Below, piece after piece: positions 8,163 to 14,242 of a DNA stretch of 64,000 nt. The stretch's first letter is position 1. Every line of letters starts with the position of its first letter. The notes under the pieces are model-generated. The model was not told where the DNA came from. It searched no databases and worked only from the letters and a program-made list of their open reading frames with translations. The position numbers were made by a program, and so were the translations under genes. The DNA is from Parabacteroides gordonii MS-1 = DSM 23371 (lineage in GTDB: Bacteria; Bacteroidota; Bacteroidia; Bacteroidales; Tannerellaceae): NCBI RefSeq assembly GCF_000969825.1, contig NZ_KQ033920.1:248001-312000 (forward strand), given 5' to 3'.

Positions 8163-8182
8163 AATGTTTTGATTTTATGTGG

Positions 8183-8217
8183 CAAATGTAGCTATTATTA
8201 TTTTACTTTCAAAGTAA
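8183..8217 (-). promoter_or_regulatory. Promoter and overlapping palindromic operator of the toxin-antitoxin pair
   Basis: On the minus strand, TTTG (8213-8210), a 19-nt spacer and TACATTTG (8190-8183) form a canonical Bacteroidetes promoter. The perfect palindrome TTACTTT-C-AAAGTAA (8203-8217) covers the -33 box, where a bound antitoxin would block transcription. Confidence 0.7.
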
Positions 8218-8232
8218 TTGCATTCCTTTTCC

Positions 8233-8291
8233 CCACCTATCTGCACACAACCCAACTCCGCTCCGACGGTTCATTCCGCCGGGGCGGAGTT
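8233..8291 (+). repeat. Direct repeat copy 2 with long hairpin
   Basis: Same 25-bp core (8237-8261). The left extension shared with copy 3 gives 29 identical bases from 8233. The following hairpin is the most complete: AACTCCGCTCCGACGG (8254-8269), loop TTCATT, CCGCCGGGGCGGAGTT (8276-8291). The loop is the reverse complement of the AATGAA loop of copy 1. Confidence 0.85.
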
Positions 8292-8353
8292 CTTAATACA
8301 CAGAAATAGCGCATATTTTTCTTCAAAAACACCTGTCAAATAAATAATAATCT

Positions 8354-8361
8354 TAACTTTG
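8354..8361 (+). promoter_or_regulatory. -7 box of the RhuM-PLD gene
   Basis: TAACTTTG fits TAnnTTTG and lies 22 bp before the ATG at 8384, which supports that start. No clear -33 element. Confidence 0.55.
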
Positions 8362-8383
8362 CCACAAACAAAATCGTATAGCT

Positions 8384-9220
8384 ATGAAAAATCAAGGAGA
8401 AATCATTTTTTACCATCCGGAAGCAACTTTAAAGATGGAAGTCAGAATAGAAAACGAAACCGTTTGGTTAACCCAAGTACAAATTGCCGAACTATTCGGT
8501 GTGAAGCAACCTGCTATATCCAAGCATTTAAAAAATATATACGATTCAGGAGAACTGAATGAAGAAAGCACATATTCCATTTTGGAATATATGGGTAATG
8601 ACGGTAAACAAAAATACCAAACCCGATTTTATAATCTGGATGCCATATTGTCTGTCGGCTACCGTGTCAACTCCAAGAATGCAACTCGATTCCGTGTTTG
8701 GGCGAATAAAATTCTGAAAGATTATTTATTAAAAGGTTATGCAATTAACAGACGAATAGAAAATATTGAAGCTAAGCTGATCGAGCATGATCAAAAGATC
8801 GATTTTTTTGTAAGGAATGCTCTTCCACCTGTCGAAGGTATTTTCTTCGACGGCCAACTGTTCGATGCCTATAAATTTGCTGCTGATCTGATAAAATCGG
8901 CCAGAAAATCTATTGTTTTGATCGATAATTATGTGGATGATAGTGTTTTAATGTTGCTGACTAAACGGAATGTCCATGTTACAGCTGTAATTTATACAGC
9001 GCAAATATCTAAACAACTGGCTTTGGATTTGCAGCGTCATAATGCTCAATACGAGCCTGTTGTCATAAAACAGTTCAGGCAGTCGCACGACCGTTTTTTG
9101 CTGATCGACAACAAAGATATTTACCATATCGGTGCTTCCTTGAAAGACCTCGGTAAAAAATGGTTCGCATTCTCAAAATTGAATTTGGATATAAAGGATA
9201 TTATGCAAAAGATCATTTAA
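8384..9220 (+). CDS. RhuM-like DNA-binding protein with PLD-like C-terminal domain
   Basis: A 278-residue protein. Residues 5-120 match the RhuM family: EIIFYHPEATLKMEV, then a helix-turn-helix (VWLTQVQIAELFGVKQPAISKHLKNI at 27-52), then DAILSVGYRVNS and RVWANKILKDYLLKGYA. Residues 150-278 resemble a phospholipase-D-like half domain: ADLIKSARKSIVLIDNYVDD, then SHDRFLLID (235-242) in the HxK/R-D position, then IYHIGASLKD. Only one such motif is present, so a dimer would be needed for a nuclease site. It is cargo between repeat copies 2 and 3. The role is unknown; RhuM proteins are common in islands and near restriction or defence loci. Confidence 0.8.
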   Translation: MKNQGEIIFYHPEATLKMEVRIENETVWLTQVQIAELFGVKQPAISKHLKNIYDSGELNEESTYSILEYMGNDGKQKYQTRFYNLDAILSVGYRVNSKNATRFRVWANKILKDYLLKGYAINRRIENIEAKLIEHDQKIDFFVRNALPPVEGIFFDGQLFDAYKFAADLIKSARKSIVLIDNYVDDSVLMLLTKRNVHVTAVIYTAQISKQLALDLQRHNAQYEPVVIKQFRQSHDRFLLIDNKDIYHIGASLKDLGKKWFAFSKLNLDIKDIMQKII

Positions 9221-9222
9221 AG

Positions 9223-9251
9223 CCACCTATCTGCACACAACCCAACTCCGC
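9223..9251 (+). repeat. Direct repeat copy 3, hairpin arm lost
   Basis: Twenty-nine bases identical to copy 2 (core 9227-9251), starting 2 bp after the RhuM-PLD stop. The downstream hairpin is missing and is replaced by sequence carrying the promoter of the HU gene, so this copy marks a boundary where the element was broken. Confidence 0.85.
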
Positions 9252-9266
9252 CCTTTTGCCCGGTTG

Positions 9267-9274
9267 TAACTTTG
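9267..9274 (+). promoter_or_regulatory. -7 box of the HU-like gene
   Basis: TAACTTTG, 55 bp upstream of the HU-like start. It lies immediately after repeat copy 3, so the repeat supplies the upstream promoter region. Confidence 0.55.
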
Positions 9275-9329
9275 CATTGTCAATCAGACAAAACAACAAA
9301 GTATCAACCTTTAAACAATTATTTAAAAC

Positions 9330-9782
9330 ATGGCCCAGGGCTACAAATTAGTAACAAGAAAAGTAACCGACCTGAAAGGCGGTGCAGCACAGGAAAAGGT
9401 CTACGCAATCCCCGATTACAACGGTTATACCGACATGGAGACATTGTGTATGACGATCGGGGCACGATCGACTGTTTCAAGTGCCGATGTAAAAGCGGTA
9501 TTGGACAACCTTAACTTTGTCCTCGATATGGAACTGCGTGCCGGACGTATCGTGCAGTTGGGCGAGTTCGGAAACTTCCGCCTGTCGCTTTCCAGCAAGG
9601 GCGCCAACGACAAGAAGTCGTTTACCCAGGCAGATGTAAAAGGGGCGCGTGTGATCTTCACCCCCGGCGCATCATTACGCAACACTAAAAGGCTGGTCGC
9701 CTTCACTTCGACTGAAAAGAAAGAAGCGGAAAGCGGCGGAAATCCCGGAGGAGGCGAGGACGACAGACCGGTAATCGAGTAA
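9330..9782 (+). CDS. HU/HIG-family DNA-binding protein
   Basis: A 150-residue member of the Bacteroidetes HU-like (HU-HIG) family. The HU fold spans about residues 2-122, with GYTDMETLCMTIGARSTVSSADVKAVLDNL and the conserved turn GRIVQLGEFGNFRLSL. The C-terminal tail is acidic and Gly-rich (SGGNPGGGEDD). This family regularly accompanies DUF4248 and a cell-wall hydrolase in Bacteroidales phage-derived loci. It probably bends or organises DNA for the element; a target is not evident. Confidence 0.88.
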   Translation: MAQGYKLVTRKVTDLKGGAAQEKVYAIPDYNGYTDMETLCMTIGARSTVSSADVKAVLDNLNFVLDMELRAGRIVQLGEFGNFRLSLSSKGANDKKSFTQADVKGARVIFTPGASLRNTKRLVAFTSTEKKEAESGGNPGGGEDDRPVIE

Positions 9783-9790
9783 ATTATTAA

Positions 9791-9820
9791 TTGTTAATTA
9801 TTAATTATTTTGTATCTTTG
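9791..9820 (+). promoter_or_regulatory. Promoter of the DUF4248 and lysis-cassette genes
   Basis: TTG (9791-9793), a 19-nt spacer and TATCTTTG (9813-9820) match the Bacteroidetes consensus. The expected start near 9827 is next to the ATG at 9828, giving an almost leaderless mRNA. This excludes upstream start codons for DUF4248. Confidence 0.65.
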
Positions 9821-9827
9821 TACACGA

Positions 9828-10037
9828 ATGAAACCGACAACCTATTCAATGAAAGAGCTGAGTGCGATGTATTTCCCGCACAGCAGCATCCGCAGCGCAG
9901 GCGTTCAACTGAAACGCTGGTTCGTGTACAACAAACCTCTCATGCAGGCCCTCACCGATGCGGGCTATTACAACGGACAAAAGATTTTAACTCCTAAACA
10001 AGTGACGCTCGTTTTTGACTATCTGGGCGAACCTTGA
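9828..10037 (+). CDS. DUF4248 family protein
   Basis: A 69-residue protein beginning MKPTTYSMKELSAMYFP. It matches DUF4248, a small Bacteroidales family found beside HU-like proteins and amidases or peptidases in phage remnants and near capsule loci. The residues YSMKELSAMYFP, then LKRWFVYN, then LTPKQVTLVFDYLGEP suggest a compact helical, possibly winged-helix, DNA-binding protein. The start is set by the promoter at 9791-9820. Function in the family is not established. Confidence 0.85.
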   Translation: MKPTTYSMKELSAMYFPHSSIRSAGVQLKRWFVYNKPLMQALTDAGYYNGQKILTPKQVTLVFDYLGEP

Positions 10038-10046
10038 TTTCCCCGA

Positions 10047-10238
10047 GTGAAGAAACAAAGTGTACAATTATGGATTGCCGTGCTGCTGACCGCAGCCGGT
10101 ATCCTTCTTTTATTTTTCGGCTTCTGGACGGCGCCGCTGGGTGAGATCCACAACAGCGTGCTGGTAGCTTTCGGCGAGACGGCGACATTTGCCGGTGCAC
10201 TGTTCGGAGTCGATTATAAATACAAACAAAATCAATGA
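10047..10238 (+). CDS. Small two-helix membrane protein, holin-like
   Basis: A 63-residue protein starting at GTG 10047. It has two hydrophobic segments (residues 7-27 and about 37-54), a charged N-terminus (MKKQ) and a charged C-terminus (YKYKQNQ). Size, topology and position directly upstream of a cell-wall peptidase match class II holins, which permeabilise the inner membrane to start phage lysis. Its stop overlaps the start of the peptidase gene (ATGA, 10235-10238). Holins have no conserved motif, so the call rests on context. Confidence 0.7.
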   Translation: MKKQSVQLWIAVLLTAAGILLLFFGFWTAPLGEIHNSVLVAFGETATFAGALFGVDYKYKQNQ

Positions 10239-10636
10239 ACCTTAGTAGAAATTTCACTTTACAAGAACTCACATACAGCCGCACCGCAGTCGAACACGGG
10301 CTTGAAAACGTTCCCGGCCCGCTGGCTTTCCAGTCATTGAGAAACCTCACAACGTATCTGCTTCAACCGCTTCGCGACCGCTACGGCAATGCTATCGCCA
10401 TCACCAGTGGCTACCGCAATGAAACAGTCAACCTGTTGGCCGGCGGAGTCAAAAACTCGCAACATACGAAAGGGGAGGCGGCCGATTGTTATATCGCAGA
10501 AGGCCCGCTGAAATTGCTGGATATCCTGAAAGCTTCCGGTCTCGATTTCGACCAGGCAATCGTTTACCGCCGGAAGAAGTTCCTGCATCTTTCTTACCGG
10601 GAAGGGTTTAACCGCAGGCAGGTACTTTACAAATGA
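10235..10636 (+). CDS. M15-family peptidase, endolysin-like
   Basis: A 133-residue protein of the peptidase M15 (D-Ala-D-Ala carboxypeptidase / L-Ala-D-Glu endopeptidase) type. Zinc ligands are readable: the S-x-H-x(3)-G-x-A-x-D motif (SQHTKGEAAD, H77 and D84) and a later His in FLHLSY (H118), with TSGYRNETVN (58-66) as the family loop. No signal peptide, so export would depend on the holin-like protein encoded just upstream. The gene overlaps both neighbours by ATGA. Likely role: cleavage of peptidoglycan stem peptides. Confidence 0.9.
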   Translation: MNLSRNFTLQELTYSRTAVEHGLENVPGPLAFQSLRNLTTYLLQPLRDRYGNAIAITSGYRNETVNLLAGGVKNSQHTKGEAADCYIAEGPLKLLDILKASGLDFDQAIVYRRKKFLHLSYREGFNRRQVLYK

Positions 10637-11082
10637 AATTCAGCCTGTTCTTTTTCTTCATCCTGTTTTTTGTAAACTGTTCGACCAGCAAACAAACCAA
10701 TTCATCCCGGCAACAAACCGATAGTTTACGGCAAACCAGCCGGTTATCTGTCCGGACAACTAAAATCCCTGAAAGCCGTGCCCGCTTAACGATCCCTGCC
10801 GGCAGGCTGAAGGAACTGCCTTCCGGAGCCGCTTTTGTACAGAAAAGCGGGCAGGCAACCGCTGAAATCCGCTTCCTGCACGACACATTGTTTGTCTACG
10901 CCACCTGCGACAGCCTGCAAGCGCTGGTTTATCAATACGAAGAACAAAACGAACAACTGCATGCCCGGCTGGAAAACAGCCAAACCGAGAAATCCCAAAG
11001 TCCGCGTATCGGTTTCTGGATCTTCGGCATTCTCTTCCTTGTTTCTTTTTTCTTCGGATGGAGACGGGGCAAAGCTTTTTAA
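10633..11082 (+). CDS. Unimolecular-spanin-like lipoprotein with C-terminal membrane anchor
   Basis: A 149-residue protein. The N-terminus is a lipoprotein-type signal, MKFSLFFFFILFFVNC, with Cys at 16 followed by a Ser/Thr/Gln-rich stretch. Asn at -1 is less usual for a lipobox. Residues 92-120 form a charged helix (DSLQALVYQYEEQNEQL). A single membrane helix follows at about 126-142, then RRGKAF, which places the C-terminus in the cytoplasm. An outer-membrane lipid anchor plus an inner-membrane anchor on one chain is the topology of u-spanins such as phage T1 gp11, which fuse the two membranes in the last step of lysis. It follows the endolysin gene with an ATGA overlap. The role is inferred. 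Confidence 0.7.
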   Translation: MKFSLFFFFILFFVNCSTSKQTNSSRQQTDSLRQTSRLSVRTTKIPESRARLTIPAGRLKELPSGAAFVQKSGQATAEIRFLHDTLFVYATCDSLQALVYQYEEQNEQLHARLENSQTEKSQSPRIGFWIFGILFLVSFFFGWRRGKAF

Positions 11083-11146
11083 GAAGGATTTATCTCCTGC
11101 CAGCGTAAATTTCAATAAAATTAGGGCATAATCGACAAATAGTTTG

Positions 11147-11154
11147 TAGTTTTG
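11147..11154 (+). promoter_or_regulatory. -7 box of the GT2 gene
   Basis: TAGTTTTG fits TAnnTTTG and places the transcription start about 25 bp before ATG 11186, supporting that start over the in-frame ATG-like codon at 11165. Confidence 0.5.
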
Positions 11155-11185
11155 TGCTTCATAGTTGATCATAAATAATTCGTAT

Positions 11186-11923
11186 ATGTCAGACAGTATT
11201 GTAATTATTCCTACTTACAACGAGAAAGAGAATGTTGAGAATATTATCCGTGCGGTGTTTGGGTTGGAAAAAGAGTTTCATATTTTGATTATAGATGATG
11301 GTTCTCCCGACGGTACGGCGGATATCGTGAAGCGTTTGCAGAAAGAATTTCCCGAACGTCTTTTTATGGTGGAAAGACAAGGTAAGCTGGGATTGGGTAC
11401 TGCTTACATCTGTGGCTTTAAATGGGCGATCGAACATAAATACGACTTTGTATTCGAGATGGATGCTGACTTCAGCCATAATCCGAACGACCTTCCTAAA
11501 TTATATGCCGCCTGCACGGAGCAGGGGGGCGATGTGGCTATCGGTTCGCGTTACAGCAATGGCGTGAATGTGGTGAACTGGCCGCTGGGACGTGTACTGA
11601 TGTCGTACTACGCATCCGTCTATGTCCGCCTGGTTACCGGTATGAAGATACAGGACACGACGGCCGGTTTTAAATGTTACCGCCGCGAAGTGCTCGAAAC
11701 GATCGACCTCGACCATATACATTTCAAAGGATATGCTTTCCAGATCGAGATGAAGTTCACTGCTTATAAGTGTGGTTTCAAACTGGTGGAAGTGCCTATC
11801 ATCTTTATCAACCGTGTGCTGGGGACTTCGAAGATGAACTCTTCTATCTTCGGCGAAGCCCTGTTCGGCGTATTGAAACTGAAGTGGTGGAGTCTCTTCC
11901 GTAAGTATCCGCAGAAGAAGTAA
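11186..11923 (+). CDS. Polyprenol monophosphomannose synthase (GT2, DPM1-like)
   Basis: A 245-residue glycosyltransferase family 2 enzyme that transfers a sugar, by family mannose from GDP-mannose, to polyprenyl phosphate. The GT-A fold is readable: VIIPTYNEKENV, LIIDDGSPDGTADIV, and DFVFEMDADFSHNPNDLP with the metal-binding DxD as DAD. There is no C-terminal membrane helix, as in the short DPM1-type enzymes. The product could feed GT39-type transferases such as the one at 49856-51706, an inference. It is the first housekeeping gene to the right of the island. Confidence 0.9.
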   Translation: MSDSIVIIPTYNEKENVENIIRAVFGLEKEFHILIIDDGSPDGTADIVKRLQKEFPERLFMVERQGKLGLGTAYICGFKWAIEHKYDFVFEMDADFSHNPNDLPKLYAACTEQGGDVAIGSRYSNGVNVVNWPLGRVLMSYYASVYVRLVTGMKIQDTTAGFKCYRREVLETIDLDHIHFKGYAFQIEMKFTAYKCGFKLVEVPIIFINRVLGTSKMNSSIFGEALFGVLKLKWWSLFRKYPQKK

Positions 11924-11958
11924 AAGGAGGGAAAACTTCCGCATTAAATTTAATACTT

Positions 11959-14145
11959 ATGAAATACCTTATAAATAGACTGCTACTATCAGCCTTATTA
12001 TTGGTGTCTACCGGCGCGTTTTCGCAAACACCTGTCGATGAGCTGGAACAGATCCGGCAAAACTATATCCAGTCGCTGGTGAGTTCCAACGACGACTCCG
12101 ATCTGCTGAACCGCATACTGGCCGGTATTCCGCCCGAAACGGAAATGTCGGATCAGATGGTGGTGGAACTGCATCAGCGGTATCCATTCAATATAGACGG
12201 TATCAAAGCCTATATGGAGAGTCTCGGTGAGGATGGCGCGTGGCCGGATATCAATTATGCCGACACGAAACGTTCCGGCTGGGATGCCAAGAAGCATGCC
12301 GACCGGGTGTTGGAACTGGCGAAACTCTATCACGCCGAAGGCCCTTCCTGCACGTGGTCGCCCCGTTTCTCGACGGTTATTCATCAGGCTCTCGGCTATT
12401 GGTTTCGTACGAAGCCGGTCTGCAAGAACTGGTGGTATAACGAGATCGGCATTCCCAAAACGTTCGGCCCGGCTTTTATCCTGCTTCGTACGCAGATGAC
12501 ACCCGACGAGCAGAAAGAGGCGGTGAAGGTGATGGATAACGCCCGCTTCGGCATGACGGGACAAAATAAGGTATGGCTGGCCGGAAATGTACTGATGAAA
12601 GGACTGTTGCTGGACGATTACGCGCTGGTGAAGGCAGCCCGCGACACGATCGTTTCTGAAATAACGACCGGACGGCCGGAAGGGATCAAGAGCGATTGGA
12701 GTTTCCACCAGCACGGGCCGCAACAGCAGTTCGGCAACTACGGGCTGGCTTATCTCTCGGAAATGAGTTTCTATTCGGGGCTGTTTGCCGGAACCTCGTT
12801 TGCCCTGAGTGCCGAACAACAAGCTATTCTGAATAACCTGCTGACGGAAGGTTACCGCTGGATCATCTGGCGGGGATATATGGATGTGAATGCGCTCGAC
12901 CGCCAACTGTTCCATAATGCGCCTATACATAAGGCACTTGCCATCGGTAACGCGGCCAACTCGCTCCGCAAAGGAAGTTCCCCAACTGATGTCGCGAAGA
13001 TACAGGCTTTGCTGGATGATAATTTCCCACCGCAACAGCCGGAAGGTACTGCTTTTGCCGGACAGAAGCATTTCTGGGATTCGGATCAGACGATACATCG
13101 TGCCCCGAAATGGATGGCTTCGGTCAAGATGGCTTCCGAACGGGTGATCGGCACAGAGTTGGTCAATGAAGATAATCTGAAAGGGTTTTATATGGGCGAC
13201 GGGGCTACGTATATTTATCGTAACGGGGATGAATATCTGAATGTGTTCCCGTTCTGGGATTGGCGTAAGATACCGGGTGTTACTTCTTACGAAAGCGATG
13301 CCCCGGTGCCTTCTCCGCGTAGTTATGGTGCACATACCCGTAATGAAACGGCCTTTGTCGGCGGTGTGACCGATGGCCATACAGGCATGACGGCAATGGT
13401 ATTGAACCGCGACGGACTGAATGCCCGCAAGTCGTGGGTTGTGACGGATGAGTTTATTTTGTGTCTGGGTGCCGGTATCCGGTCGGACAGCACGTTAAGC
13501 ATAACGACATCCATCGATCAGCGGAAGAAGCGGGGAGCGTTGTCTTACTTCGACAACGGTCGCTGGAATCCGGTGGACGGCCTGTTTACTTCTACCGGAA
13601 AAGCCTTGCGTTTCTTCCACGACAGCACCGGTTATATCCTGATGCAGCCGCAGAACAGTGTGGCGATCTCCGAAAAACGTTCCGGGAGCTGGTCTGACTT
13701 TATGGGTTCCTATACGCCGCAGACAGTGGAAGGGGAGGTTGTTTCCTTGTATATCCGTCATCCGAAGGATGTTCCGGGCTCTTATCAGTATCTAATTCTT
13801 CCGGCTTCGTCAGCCGGGCGCACGGCTTCTTTCCGTACGGAGGATATTCGCGTACTTCGTAACGATGAAGCCATGCAGGCCGTTGCAATAAATACCTGTT
13901 ATTATATTACCGCCTATCAGGAAGGAGCGATCCGCCTGGCCGCTGACCTGGCATTGGAGATAAAGACACCGGGTATTTACAGGGTGGAAGAAAGGGCAGG
14001 CAATGTCCGTATCCATGCCGCCGATCCGACCCATACACAGTCCTCTTTATCCATGAGAATCAATGACTATGATCTGAAGATTATGCAACCGGCCGACCAG
14101 GTGGCCGGACAGACCATCTCCGTCTCTGTCAGAATTGAAAGGTAG
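11959..14145 (+). CDS. Polysaccharide lyase family 8 (chondroitin AC/hyaluronate lyase-like)
   Basis: A 728-residue secreted lyase with a signal peptide (residues 1-22, ending GAFSQ). The alpha/alpha toroid carries the PL8 signatures KNWWYNEIGIP (156-166), GQNKVWLAGN (201-210), and SFHQHGPQQQFGNYG (248-262). By comparison with chondroitinase AC, N203, H252 and Y261 correspond to the catalytic Asn, His and Tyr. The C-terminal half is beta-rich as in the family. PL8 enzymes cleave uronic-acid-containing glycosaminoglycans or xanthan by beta-elimination; the exact substrate cannot be read. It follows the GT2 gene by 35 bp and precedes a GH106 gene, with no SusC/SusD pair nearby. Confidence 0.88.
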   Translation: MKYLINRLLLSALLLVSTGAFSQTPVDELEQIRQNYIQSLVSSNDDSDLLNRILAGIPPETEMSDQMVVELHQRYPFNIDGIKAYMESLGEDGAWPDINYADTKRSGWDAKKHADRVLELAKLYHAEGPSCTWSPRFSTVIHQALGYWFRTKPVCKNWWYNEIGIPKTFGPAFILLRTQMTPDEQKEAVKVMDNARFGMTGQNKVWLAGNVLMKGLLLDDYALVKAARDTIVSEITTGRPEGIKSDWSFHQHGPQQQFGNYGLAYLSEMSFYSGLFAGTSFALSAEQQAILNNLLTEGYRWIIWRGYMDVNALDRQLFHNAPIHKALAIGNAANSLRKGSSPTDVAKIQALLDDNFPPQQPEGTAFAGQKHFWDSDQTIHRAPKWMASVKMASERVIGTELVNEDNLKGFYMGDGATYIYRNGDEYLNVFPFWDWRKIPGVTSYESDAPVPSPRSYGAHTRNETAFVGGVTDGHTGMTAMVLNRDGLNARKSWVVTDEFILCLGAGIRSDSTLSITTSIDQRKKRGALSYFDNGRWNPVDGLFTSTGKALRFFHDSTGYILMQPQNSVAISEKRSGSWSDFMGSYTPQTVEGEVVSLYIRHPKDVPGSYQYLILPASSAGRTASFRTEDIRVLRNDEAMQAVAINTCYYITAYQEGAIRLAADLALEIKTPGIYRVEERAGNVRIHAADPTHTQSSLSMRINDYDLKIMQPADQVAGQTISVSVRIER

Positions 14146-14184
14146 ATTGTCATTTTTATAAGCTTTTAAAAGGAATATAGTTTG

Positions 14185-14192
14185 TATTTTTG
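14185..14192 (+). promoter_or_regulatory. -7 box of the GH106 gene
   Basis: TATTTTTG, about 50 bp before ATG 14243, so the GH106 gene probably has its own promoter. Confidence 0.5.
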
Positions 14193-14242
14193 TACGTATA
14201 GATACTTATGTGAGTTTTTGCTAACAGCTAAACTGATGTATT

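Noticed and set aside
2478-11082. Island as an intact prophage
   Set aside because: No integrase, terminase, portal, capsid or tail gene could be found, and the lysis and replication-type genes alone do not make a prophage.
2478-11082. Island as part of a capsular polysaccharide locus
   Set aside because: HU-like and DUF4248 proteins often neighbour capsule loci, but no UpxY, UpxZ or glycosyltransferase cluster is present; the nearby GT2 is a DPM1-like housekeeping enzyme.
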